Source of the DNA: Tumebacillus_A lipolyticus
GTDB taxonomy: Bacteria > Bacillota > Bacilli > Tumebacillales > Tumebacillaceae
Reading direction: 5' to 3'
NCBI RefSeq assembly: GCF_042682745.1
Contig: NZ_JBHUIO010000002.1
Span: 806,001-870,000 of the forward strand
Length of the DNA: 64,000 bases
A program made the translations under genes and the position numbers. Positions 17,888 through 26,005 of this stretch are shown in pieces. Position 1 is the first letter of the stretch, and each line of letters opens with the position of its first letter. The notes under the pieces were generated by a model that saw nothing but the letters and a program-made list of their open reading frames with translations, searched no databases and had not been told where the DNA came from.

Positions 17888-18931
17888 TCACTCCTTGTTC
17901 CCGATCATCTTCACCTGCGACTCGAACGCTTGCTCATCGATCACCCCTGCCCGCAACAGCTCCACCAAGTGCATCCTAAACGTCTGCATGCCAATCGATC
18001 TTCCCGTCTGCATCGCGGTGCGGAGTTGATGTGCTTTTTCTGTGCGGATCAGGTTCGCCACTGCTTGCGTGTTGATCAAAATCTCTTGGACTGCCACGCG
18101 ACCACCCCCATCCGCTCGCGGCAACAAGCGCTGTGAAACCACACCGAGCAGCGCGGAGGCTAGCTGCGCGCGAATCTGCCGCTGCCCTTGCGCTGGAAAG
18201 GCGTCGAGCATGCGATCGACCGTCTGCGGCGCATCGGAAGTGTGCAGCGTGGAGAGGACGAGGTGACCCGTCTCGGCGGCGGTGATCGCCGTCGCAATCG
18301 TCTCTTGGTCGCGCATCTCCCCGAGGAGAATCACATCCGGATCTTGCCGCAGCGCCGATCGCAACCCTGATGAAAAAGATGCGGTATCGCGCCCCACCTC
18401 CCGCTGATCGATCAAGCTTCGCCGATGTTCATACACATATTCGATCGGATCTTCCAGCGTGATAATCCGACGAGCATACCGCTCGTTGATCTGCTGAAGC
18501 AGACAGGCAAGCGTCGTCGATTTCCCGCTCCCCGTCGGCCCTGTGACGAGAAACAGACCTTGGCGTCGCTCCATCAGGCTGGTCAGGGATGCGGAAAGAC
18601 CTAACTGTTCTGGAGTGGGCACTCGACTCGGGATGACGCGGATGGCGAGCGCCAGATGTCCCATTCGCTGAAACGCCTGCACCCGAAATCGTATCCCGTC
18701 AGGCGATTGACAGGAAAAGTCGCTCTCCCCGCCTCCCTTCCATCCACTCGATCGCTCCTTGTCGAGCAGCGCCTCTACGAGCTGTGCTGTTTCCTCCGCC
18801 CGAAGCGGCTCGCTCCCTCGGATCGGTCGCAAATCGCCCTCCACCCGCAACATCGGAGGTGCTCCTACCGTCAAATGAACATCGGAAGCTCCCTGTCTGA
18901 CCCCTTCGCGCAAAAAGTCCCAAATCTCCAC
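17888..18931 (-). CDS. pilT: Twitching motility retraction ATPase PilT
   Basis: Hexameric ATPase that retracts type IV pili. The 347 aa protein contains the N-terminal PAS-like region (GASDVHLTVGAPPMLRVEGDL), Walker A GPTGSGKST (131-139), the Asp box TLEDPIEY, Walker B DVILLGEMRDQET, and the PilT family C-terminal ...QTFRMHLVELLRAGVI. The start is a GTG with AGGAG 8 nt upstream. It is 37 nt upstream of the prepilin peptidase gene. No other pilus assembly gene is in the window, so its pilus partners must lie elsewhere. Confidence 0.92.
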   Translation of the reverse strand: MEIWDFLREGVRQGASDVHLTVGAPPMLRVEGDLRPIRGSEPLRAEETAQLVEALLDKERSSGWKGGGESDFSCQSPDGIRFRVQAFQRMGHLALAIRVIPSRVPTPEQLGLSASLTSLMERRQGLFLVTGPTGSGKSTTLACLLQQINERYARRIITLEDPIEYVYEHRRSLIDQREVGRDTASFSSGLRSALRQDPDVILLGEMRDQETIATAITAAETGHLVLSTLHTSDAPQTVDRMLDAFPAQGQRQIRAQLASALLGVVSQRLLPRADGGGRVAVQEILINTQAVANLIRTEKAHQLRTAMQTGRSIGMQTFRMHLVELLRAGVIDEQAFESQVKMIGNKE

Positions 18932-18953
18932 GTCGATCTCTCCTCCTCCCGAC

Positions 18954-18985
18954 GAAAGAAGGACCCTCGCAGGGGTCCTTCTTTC
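18954..18985 (-). terminator. Terminator between folC and pilT
   Basis: GAAAGAAGGACCC / GGGTCCTTCTTTC hairpin with a 6-nt loop, immediately after the folC stop. The T-rich tail is inside the stem (CTTCTTTC), so termination may be incomplete. Confidence 0.75.
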
Positions 18986-18993
18986 GCGTGCAT

Positions 18994-20295
18994 TTAATTA
19001 GGAAAAAACAGCGCTCGTGCTTCGGAAATCATGTACAGCGAGCCCGTGCAGACGAGCGGACAACCGAGTTCTTCCGCCTGTTGTGCAGCCAGTCGAAACG
19101 CCTCCGCCACCGATTGCGCAGTGAGCACCGGAAGTTCCGAATCGAGCGACTTGACCATCTTCGCCACCTGGTCGACCTGTGCGGAGCGCGGCATGTTCGC
19201 CCGGGTGACCACGACAGCAGCGGACAGGGGAACGAGCGGTGCCAGCACCTCTGGAATCGCCTTGTCTGCCATCACGCCGACGATCAACACCACTTTTCGC
19301 TGCGGGAGCAACTCGCGAAGTGCTGCGCCAAGCGCTTGTGCGCCCTCTGGGTTGTGCGCCCCATCGAGCACCGTCAGCGGATCTTGGGCGACCACTTCGA
19401 AGCGCCCAGCCCAAGCGGTGCTCGCAAGGCCTGCTCGCACACTCGCTTCATCGATCGGATAGCCGAGTTCTTGCAACGCTTGGCAGGCGGCAACAGCAAG
19501 CGAAGCGTTGACCGTCTGATGTTCCCCGAGCATTTTGATCTGCAGCTGGGAAAGCTCCCCCTCAAAGCCTCGCCAATCGAACGTCTGCCCTTCCCAGCCG
19601 AATCTGGAGCGCTCACTGGCAAAGTCGTCACCAAACGTCAAACAGCGCGATCCATTTTGCGCGGCAGTTCGTTTGATCACCTCAAGCGCTACCCCATGTG
19701 CAGTCGTCAAGACAGGCACGCCAGGTTTGATGATTCCCGCCTTTTCGGCTGCGATCTGCTCAAGCGTATCACCTAAGATCGCCTGATGGTCCAGCCCGAC
19801 GTTGGTGATCAACGAGAGCAGTGGCGTGACCACATTGGTCGAATCGAGTCGACCGCCAAGCCCAGTCTCCCAGACGACAAAATCGACCTCTTGCCGAGCG
19901 TAGTGCAAGATCGACAGCACGCTCAGCACCTCAAACTCTGTCGGGCATCCCACCTCGGTCGCCGCCACTTCCTCCACCACCGGTCGCAGCTCTGCGACGA
20001 TCTGATCCAATTCTTGATCTGTGATATTCACACCGCCAACTGACATTCGGTCATGAAATTGCGTCAGATAGGGTGACGTATACAGTCCAACCTGATAGCC
20101 GACATGTTGCAGGATGTTGGCCAAATAGGAGCAGGTTGAACCTTTGCCGTTCGTACCGGCCACATGCAGAAACTTCAGTTGCTCGTGCGGGCGACCGAGT
20201 CGTTCGAGCATCGCCTGCATTCGCTCCAAACCTGGCTTGATACCGCCTCGCCCATCGAAACGGTCGAAGCTGTGAATCCACTCGATGGCTGTCAC
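18994..20295 (-). CDS. folC: Folylpolyglutamate synthase / dihydrofolate synthase
   Basis: ATP-dependent ligase that adds glutamate to dihydropteroate or folates. The 433 aa Mur-ligase-type protein has the P-loop GTNGKGSTCSYLANIL (from about residue 48), the omega-loop region YTSPYLTQFHDR, ENV-type GLGGRLDSTNVV and a C-terminal LDGAHNPEGAQAL. The start is a GTG with GGAG about 10 nt upstream. It lies 15 nt after valS, the conserved valS-folC pair, and is probably co-transcribed with it under T-box control. Confidence 0.96.
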   Translation of the reverse strand: MTAIEWIHSFDRFDGRGGIKPGLERMQAMLERLGRPHEQLKFLHVAGTNGKGSTCSYLANILQHVGYQVGLYTSPYLTQFHDRMSVGGVNITDQELDQIVAELRPVVEEVAATEVGCPTEFEVLSVLSILHYARQEVDFVVWETGLGGRLDSTNVVTPLLSLITNVGLDHQAILGDTLEQIAAEKAGIIKPGVPVLTTAHGVALEVIKRTAAQNGSRCLTFGDDFASERSRFGWEGQTFDWRGFEGELSQLQIKMLGEHQTVNASLAVAACQALQELGYPIDEASVRAGLASTAWAGRFEVVAQDPLTVLDGAHNPEGAQALGAALRELLPQRKVVLIVGVMADKAIPEVLAPLVPLSAAVVVTRANMPRSAQVDQVAKMVKSLDSELPVLTAQSVAEAFRLAAQQAEELGCPLVCTGSLYMISEARALFFPN

Positions 20296-20310
20296 GTATT
20301 CGGTACTCCT

Positions 20311-22968
20311 TTAGCCGCGCAATTCGTTGATGCGGGCGCGTACTTTTTCACGCTTCTCTGCATAGTCTGCCAGTTTTGCCTTCTCCGTCTCGATCACGTC
20401 GGCCGGAGCTTTGGCAACAAATCCTTGGTTGTTCAGTTTTTTCTCGATGCGCTCTACCTCGCCGTCCAATTTCTTCTCTTCCTTTTTCAGACGCGCGATC
20501 TCAGCGTCAAGGTCGATCAGCCCTGCGAGCGGCATGAACAGCTCTGCGCCGGTGACGACGTTCGACACCGCCTTGTCAGGTGCTGCGATGTCTGTGCCGA
20601 TCGTCAATTGATCAGGGTTGCAGAATCGGCGAATGTACGATTCCCCTCTGTGCAAGATCTGTTCGACCTCCGCATCTTTCGCCTTGATCTGCAAGGTGAT
20701 CGGACGAGACGGCGGCACGTTCATCTCCGCACGCGTGTTGCGAACAGAGCGGATCAGGTCGATCAGCAAGTTCATCTCTTTCTCCGCTTGCGCATCTGCC
20801 AGATCGGCGTTGTACTCCGGATAGGCGGCACGCATGATCGACTCGCCAGACGCGTGAACGGGCAGGTGCTGCCAGATCTCTTCCGTCTGATACGGCATGA
20901 ACGGATGCAGCAGGCGGAGCGCTTGGTCGAGCGCATAGATCAGCACGTTTTTCGTTGTGTTCTTCGCCGCTTCGTCGTCGCCGTTGAGCGGCATTTTCGC
21001 CAGTTCGATGTACCAGTCGCAATACTCGTTCCACAAGAACTCGTAGATGGCCGAACCCGCGCCGCCAAAGTCGTAATTTTCCAGGCGAGCGTTCACATCC
21101 TGTACCGTTTCGTTCAAACGATGCAAGATCCACTTGTCTGCCGTGCCGAGGTTGGTCGCACCGGCCAGACCTGCATAGTGGAAGTCTTCGCCAAGATTCA
21201 TCATCACAAAGCGCGATGCGTTCCAAATTTTGTTCGCGAAGTTGCGCGCCGATTCGACCTTTTCCCAGAAGAAGCGCAAGTCGTTGCCGGGCGATGCGTT
21301 GGTCATCAGCATGAAGCGCAACGCGTCCGCACCATACTTCTCGATCACTTCGAGCGGATCGACCCCATTGCCGAGCGACTTGGACATTTTGCGTCCTTCT
21401 GAGTCGCGGATCAAGCCGTGGATCAGCACGTCTTGGAACGGCTTTGTTTCTGTAAATTCGAGCGAGGTGAAAATCATTCGCGCGATCCAGAAGAAGATGA
21501 TGTCATAGCCGGTCACCAATACATTGCCCGGGTAATAACGCTTCAGATCTTCCGTCTCTTCCGGCCAGCCCATCGTCGAGAACGGCCACAGCCCGGAGGA
21601 GAACCAAGTGTCGAGCACATCTTCATCCTGGCGCAGATGATCGTGTCCGCATTTGGAGCAAGAGGTCGGCTCTTCCATCGTGACGATCGTCTCGCCACAG
21701 TGGTCACAGTACCAAGCTGGGATGCGATGGCCCCACCAGAGCTGACGCGAGATGCACCAGTCGCGAATGTTTTCGATCCAGTGCAGATAGGTTCGCTCAA
21801 AGCGCTCTGGAACGAAGCGCACCTTATCTTCCGACTTTTGCAGTTTGATCGCTTCATCTGCCAGCGGTTGCATCTTGACAAACCATTGAGTGGAGAGGAA
21901 CGGCTCAACCACCGCACCGGATCGCTCCGAGTGGCCGACCGAGTGCAGATGCTCCTCGATCTTGAAGAGAACGCCGAGCTCCTGCAGGTCTGCCACGATC
22001 TTCTTGCGGCAATCGAAGCGATCGAGACCTGCATATGGGCCAGCATTTTCGTTCATCTGCCCCGCCTCATCCATCACGATGATCTGTTCGAGCTGATGAC
22101 GCTGGCCGATCTCAAAGTCGTTCGGATCATGTGCAGGGGTGATCTTGACACAGCCGGTACCAAACTCTTGGTCAACATAGTCGTCGGCGACGATCGGGAT
22201 CGTGCGCCCGGTGATCGGATGGGCGAGCATCTTCCCGATCATGCCTTGATAGCGCTCATCGCTCGGATGGACCGCTACTGCCGTATCGCCGAGCATCGTC
22301 TCCGGTCGCGTGGTCGCGACGACGATCTCACCCGTTCCGTCTTCGAGCGGGTAGCGCATGTGGTAGAGCGCGCCCTGAACATCCTTGTACTCCACCTCGA
22401 TGTCTGACAGAGCGGTCCGAGCGGCCGGGTCCCAGTTGATGATTCGCTTGCCGCGGTAGATCAGGCCTTTTTCATACAGCTTGACAAACACGAGGCGAAC
22501 CGCCTTCGACAACCCTTCGTCCATCGTGAAGCGCTCGCGAGAGTAGTCGAGCGAGAAGCCCATCTTGCTCCATTGGTTGCGAATCGTGTCGGCGTACTGC
22601 TCTTTCCACTCCCACACTTTCTCCAAGAACTTTTCGCGACCGATGTCGTAGCGGGAGATTCCCTCTTCGCGCAGCTTCCCTTCCACTTTCGCTTGGGTCG
22701 CGATGCCCGCATGGTCAGTTCCCGGCAGCCACAGCGCGTCATACCCTTGCATGCGCTTGCGGCGGATCAGCACGTCTTGCAGCGTGAAGTCGAGCGCATG
22801 GCCCATGTGCAGCACGCCGGTGACGTTTGGCGGTGGAATCACGATCGCATACGGTTCTTTCTCCGGCTCGCCGTTCGCTTTGAACAGCTCGTTTTCAATC
22901 CACCATCTGTACAGGCGGTCTTCTACCGCCTTGGGATCATACACTTTCGGAATGTTTTGCTCTTCCAT
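20311..22968 (-). CDS. valS: Valyl-tRNA synthetase
   Basis: Class Ia aminoacyl-tRNA synthetase, 885 aa, the usual size. The HIGH motif appears as HMGHAL in PPNVTGVLHMGHAL, the KMSKS motif as GRKMSKSLGNG, and an editing (CP1) domain lies between. The C-terminal coiled coil (EIARLKKEEKKLDGEVERIEKKL) is the ValS tRNA-binding arm. The ATG at 22968 is chosen because AGGAGG sits 9 nt upstream; the ATG at 22974 is only 3 nt from it. Expression is expected to respond to uncharged tRNA-Val through the upstream T-box. Confidence 0.98.
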   Translation of the reverse strand: MEEQNIPKVYDPKAVEDRLYRWWIENELFKANGEPEKEPYAIVIPPPNVTGVLHMGHALDFTLQDVLIRRKRMQGYDALWLPGTDHAGIATQAKVEGKLREEGISRYDIGREKFLEKVWEWKEQYADTIRNQWSKMGFSLDYSRERFTMDEGLSKAVRLVFVKLYEKGLIYRGKRIINWDPAARTALSDIEVEYKDVQGALYHMRYPLEDGTGEIVVATTRPETMLGDTAVAVHPSDERYQGMIGKMLAHPITGRTIPIVADDYVDQEFGTGCVKITPAHDPNDFEIGQRHQLEQIIVMDEAGQMNENAGPYAGLDRFDCRKKIVADLQELGVLFKIEEHLHSVGHSERSGAVVEPFLSTQWFVKMQPLADEAIKLQKSEDKVRFVPERFERTYLHWIENIRDWCISRQLWWGHRIPAWYCDHCGETIVTMEEPTSCSKCGHDHLRQDEDVLDTWFSSGLWPFSTMGWPEETEDLKRYYPGNVLVTGYDIIFFWIARMIFTSLEFTETKPFQDVLIHGLIRDSEGRKMSKSLGNGVDPLEVIEKYGADALRFMLMTNASPGNDLRFFWEKVESARNFANKIWNASRFVMMNLGEDFHYAGLAGATNLGTADKWILHRLNETVQDVNARLENYDFGGAGSAIYEFLWNEYCDWYIELAKMPLNGDDEAAKNTTKNVLIYALDQALRLLHPFMPYQTEEIWQHLPVHASGESIMRAAYPEYNADLADAQAEKEMNLLIDLIRSVRNTRAEMNVPPSRPITLQIKAKDAEVEQILHRGESYIRRFCNPDQLTIGTDIAAPDKAVSNVVTGAELFMPLAGLIDLDAEIARLKKEEKKLDGEVERIEKKLNNQGFVAKAPADVIETEKAKLADYAEKREKVRARINELRG

Positions 22969-22989
22969 AACCATCCGCCTCCTGTAGAA

Positions 22990-23272
22990 AATAAAAAAGT
23001 CTCCCTCGTCCTCAAAAAAGGACGAAAGAGACGCTGTTTCCGCGGTACCACCTTTTGTTCGCAAGACGGACGTCTTGCGCACTCGGGAAGATAACGGGTT
23101 CACCGGTCTTCCTTACTGGACGCGCCCATGGTGCGCGCGTTCGGGAAGACAACTCCGGGACGACGTTCGGTTCCTTCCGTCTAGGCGGCCTCTCAGCGCA
23201 TCAGCCACCCTCTCTGAAGACTTTCACAACCTACTCTTTCCCTTCACAGTCAATCATTATGAAATGTTGTTT
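22990..23272 (-). ncRNA. T-box riboswitch of valS-folC
   Basis: The roughly 280 nt leader contains the T-box antiterminator bulge AAAAGGTGGTACCGCGG (near 23041-23057) and upstream stem I elements (AGAGAGGGTGGC, GCTGAGAGG). It ends with the terminator GTCTCTTTCGTCC / GGACGAGGGAGAC plus TTTTTT at 22993-23032. A GTC in GAACGTCGTCC (near 23160) is a candidate Val specifier, but I could not fold stem I to prove its register. Confidence 0.93.
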
Positions 23273-23279
23273 GATTCAT

Positions 23280-23307
23280 AGTATACAACATCGTCATTTC
23301 TTGTCAA
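23280..23307 (-). promoter_or_regulatory. valS T-box promoter
   Basis: Minus strand perfect TTGACA (23302-23307), 16 nt spacer, TATACT (23280-23285); it places the start near 23272. Confidence 0.85.
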
Positions 23308-23328
23308 AGCAAAATCAAAGCAAAAGCA

Positions 23329-23862
23329 CTACTTTTTCTTTTTCGTATTGCGGTAGTGTTTCTTGGTGGCATGCGGAACATACGCCTTGTTGGCGCGCCC
23401 TCTGCGCACATTGGTTGCGCGACCGCCCTTATCTCCCTTATCGCCCTTTTTCTCGCCCTGCTTCTGCTGCACTTTCGCTTCCATCTGCGCGCGCTTGCGC
23501 TCCGTCCACTCATGCGTTTTGACGAAGACCCAAGATCCGGCGATCGAGATGATCAGCACCAACAGCGGCAAGTTGAGCAGCGCGGTCTTCAAGTTGGCCG
23601 TCGCAATCTCCGCATCGAGCGTCGCATACTGATAGATGAAGAACGAGATCAACGCGATCAGAGCGGTTGCAAGCGTCACAAGGATGGCGCTCGCCAACTT
23701 GCGCTCCTTGACCCTCGGCACGATGAAGAACGATGCGAACATCATCGCGATCGGCAATGTCGTAAACAGATATTGATCGCCTAAAAATGCTGGCAACAGG
23801 CCGCTTAACAGACCCAACACGCCAGAAGTAATCAAAAGAAAACGATAGTTCAAACCTTTCAC
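23329..23862 (-). CDS. Membrane protein with basic C-terminal tail, unknown function
   Basis: I do not recognise this 177 aa protein. Three to four hydrophobic segments lie in residues 7-115 (FLLITSGVLGLLSGLLPAFL, TTLPIAMMFASFFIV, LVTLATALIALISFFIY, LLVLIISIAGSWVFV). The last 55 residues are strongly basic and low complexity (QQKQGEKKGDKGDKGG, TNVRRGRANKAY, KKHYRNTKKKK), which could bind nucleic acid or anionic lipid. The start overlaps the stop of the ABC ATPase gene by 4 nt, so it is translated with the exporter pair. It ends just before the valS promoter. Confidence 0.7.
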   Translation of the reverse strand: MKGLNYRFLLITSGVLGLLSGLLPAFLGDQYLFTTLPIAMMFASFFIVPRVKERKLASAILVTLATALIALISFFIYQYATLDAEIATANLKTALLNLPLLVLIISIAGSWVFVKTHEWTERKRAQMEAKVQQKQGEKKGDKGDKGGRATNVRRGRANKAYVPHATKKHYRNTKKKK

Positions 23863-24521
23863 TCCACCATCACTCCATCCCGAATCGATACCACGCGGTG
23901 CGCCCGCTTCGCCAACATCTTGTCGTGCGTCACCATCACCACAGTCTTGCCCGCAGCGTTCGCCCGGTGCAGCAGCTCGATCATCTCGGACGCTGTCCGC
24001 TCATCGAGGGCACCGGTCGGCTCATCGGCGAGCAACAGCATCGGGTCGTTGATCAGCGCGCGGGCCAACGCCACGCGCCTCTGCTCCCCTCCGCTGAGCG
24101 CAAACGACCGATCCTCACCGCGATCCCCCAGTCCAACCGAAGCGAGCAACTCATCCGCCCGCCTTCGATCTGCTGTGGTGACTGCACCGCTTAATAATTT
24201 TGGCAATACTACATTTTCTCGCACATTGAGCGTTGAGACAAGACTAGGAAATTGAAAAACGAATCCGATCTGTGCAGACCTCAGCTTCGTGCGCTCCCGC
24301 TCGCCAAGCCCGCTCGTCTCCCGCCCGTCGATCAACATCGACCCTTTGGTCGGCACGCTGAGCAGTCCGATGATCGAAAGCAGTGTCGACTTCCCACTGC
24401 CAGAAGGCCCCATCACCGCGATAAACTCTCCATCTGCGATCTCCAGATCGATCCCGCGAAGCGCCCGAATGAACCCTTGAGGGCTCTTGTATGTTTTCTT
24501 CACGCCTGCAAGCTTTAGCAC
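23859..24521 (-). CDS. ABC transporter ATP-binding protein (LolD/MacB type)
   Basis: Cytoplasmic ATPase of an ABC system paired with the FtsX-type permease upstream. The 220 aa protein has Walker A GPSGSGKST, the Q-loop in GFVFQFPSLV, signature LSGGEQRRVALARAL, Walker B LLLADEPTGALD, and the H-loop VMVTHD. The GALDE-type Walker B and length are those of the MacB/LolD/DevA group. A GTG at 24521 after GGGGGAG is taken as the start; it lies 1 nt after the permease stop. The substrate is unknown. Confidence 0.9.
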   Translation of the reverse strand: MLKLAGVKKTYKSPQGFIRALRGIDLEIADGEFIAVMGPSGSGKSTLLSIIGLLSVPTKGSMLIDGRETSGLGERERTKLRSAQIGFVFQFPSLVSTLNVRENVVLPKLLSGAVTTADRRRADELLASVGLGDRGEDRSFALSGGEQRRVALARALINDPMLLLADEPTGALDERTASEMIELLHRANAAGKTVVMVTHDKMLAKRAHRVVSIRDGVMVE

Positions 24522-24522
24522 G

Positions 24523-25734
24523 CTACTCCCCCTCTCGGATCGCATCATAGGGATCTTGACGCAAGATCGACCGGATCGGCACGGCAGCTGCGATCATGCC
24601 GATCAGCGAGGTCAACAGGATCGCCATCAGCGCAAGTCCCACAGATGGCAAAAACTCTGGGAAGAGCAGCGGCAGTTGGAACAGCTTGGCGATCACCGCC
24701 TGATTGTCGGCGAGAAAGGCCGCGACGACAAACACGCCGACAGTCCCGCCGACGACGCTCGACAAGAGCGATTCGGTGAGCAAGAGCCGGTAGACAGTCC
24801 ACTTTCCCGCCCCGAGCGCTCGAAACATGCCGATCTCGCGCATCCGCTCATGAACCAGCGCCGAAAACAAGGTCATCCCTTGCACCGCCGCCATCAGCAG
24901 CACCACTCCGATCATCGAGTAGGACAGCAGCCGCAGCGGGAGCAGCTGCCGTTCGATCGTCTCGCGCAACTGGCTGCCCGTGACGGCAGAAGCTTCCGGA
25001 ACTTTGCGCTCGATCTGTCGCTTGACAAACTCTTCATCGCCAAGAGCCGTTTTCAAGAGCACGACCGATATGCTGTCTGGCGGAAACTGCAGCTGGTTGC
25101 GACCTGATACTCGCAGTTCTCGCGCAGCATCGAGCGTCATGAAGATCGTCTTGTCAGCCCCGGTTCCTGTGGGAAAGAGCACCCGCGCCACTTCAAAATC
25201 GCGCCCAAACAGGGTGAGGCGCTCTTGGTATGCTTTGTAGCGCAGATGGTAGATCGCATTTTTCCCACCGGCATCGCTGCCGACGATCACCTTCTCCTTC
25301 GTCAGCTCCCTGCCAGTTCCGCTGAGAAATCCGCGCAGCGTAAAATCGCGGTTCGGATCGAAGGCGATCACCGGAAATTCCCCTTCCACCTGACAGCAGG
25401 TGCCAGAAAACGTCTCCAAAAAGAGTTGCGGTGCCATCTGCTCGATCTCCGGAATCTCCCGCAGCTTGTCCAGCACAGAGGCGGGCATATAAAACGGGCT
25501 CACCTCACCGGAGATCATCAACTGCTCCGCCACTTTGCCATAGTTTTTTGGCACGACCATCACGTCGGCGCCAAATCGCGCTTCGCTTGCGGTCAGGCTC
25601 TGCTGCACAGACATCAGGAAGAAGTAGCTCAGGAACAGGATCGCCGAAGTGATCGCTGTCGAGGTGAGCAGAAGCGAGCTCCTCAGCGGTTTGCGCCACA
25701 GGTTGCGCCAAGCCCACCGAATGCGTTGCCACAT
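24523..25734 (-). CDS. ABC transporter permease, FtsX/MacB-like
   Basis: Membrane partner of the adjacent ATPase. The 403 aa protein has one N-terminal membrane helix (LLLTSTAITSAILFLSYFFL), a large extracellular domain (residues 40-265) and an FtsX core of three C-terminal helices with the typical LVHERMREIGMFRALGAGKW motif before helix 3. This topology fits mechanotransmission exporters or macrolide and lipoprotein-release transporters rather than classic importers. It follows the 47-aa membrane protein by 3 nt and precedes the ATPase gene. Confidence 0.88.
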   Translation of the reverse strand: MWQRIRWAWRNLWRKPLRSSLLLTSTAITSAILFLSYFFLMSVQQSLTASEARFGADVMVVPKNYGKVAEQLMISGEVSPFYMPASVLDKLREIPEIEQMAPQLFLETFSGTCCQVEGEFPVIAFDPNRDFTLRGFLSGTGRELTKEKVIVGSDAGGKNAIYHLRYKAYQERLTLFGRDFEVARVLFPTGTGADKTIFMTLDAARELRVSGRNQLQFPPDSISVVLLKTALGDEEFVKRQIERKVPEASAVTGSQLRETIERQLLPLRLLSYSMIGVVLLMAAVQGMTLFSALVHERMREIGMFRALGAGKWTVYRLLLTESLLSSVVGGTVGVFVVAAFLADNQAVIAKLFQLPLLFPEFLPSVGLALMAILLTSLIGMIAAAVPIRSILRQDPYDAIREGE

Positions 25735-25737
25735 CGG

Positions 25738-25881
25738 CTACACCTCTCCCGGCTCATCATCGACAGAAGGCCCATCGTCAAACGGGTCGTGTTTTCGCAA
25801 GATGAATACCGTAATTATTGTACCAAGCAGCAACAACGCGAACCAGATCAAATTGAAAAAAATCTCAGCCGCACCGAACAT
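25738..25881 (-). CDS. Small single-span membrane protein (47 aa)
   Basis: Unrecognised small protein beginning MFGAAEIFFN, with one membrane helix (IWFALLLLGTIITVFIL) and an acidic tail (DPFDDGPSVDDEPGEV). The ATG at 25881 has GGAG 4 nt upstream. It ends 3 nt before the permease start, so it is probably the first gene of the ABC exporter operon and may be an accessory subunit; that role is inference from position alone. Confidence 0.6.
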   Translation of the reverse strand: MFGAAEIFFNLIWFALLLLGTIITVFILRKHDPFDDGPSVDDEPGEV

Positions 25882-25937
25882 TCTGCTCCCTCCGCTCGTT
25901 CGCTCTTCTCTACGTAGTATGGGCATGAAAGCCAAAA

Positions 25938-25974
25938 ACATCCAAGAGGGGAGCAAATGCCCCTGTTGGATGTT
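25938..25974 (-). terminator. Intrinsic terminator after phosphohexomutase gene
   Basis: Minus-strand ACATCCAA...TTGGATGT outer stem with an inner AGGGG/CCCCT helix, followed by TTTTTGG. Confidence 0.8.
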
Positions 25975-26005
25975 CTGTCGCGAGGGAGTCGCGCCTTAAA
26001 AACTG

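Noticed and set aside
23190..23225. GCTGAGAGG in the valS leader, reminiscent of the thiamine riboswitch CTGAGA box
   Set aside because: It lies within a leader that has the T-box antiterminator sequence and terminator before valS; the other thiamine-riboswitch blocks are absent.
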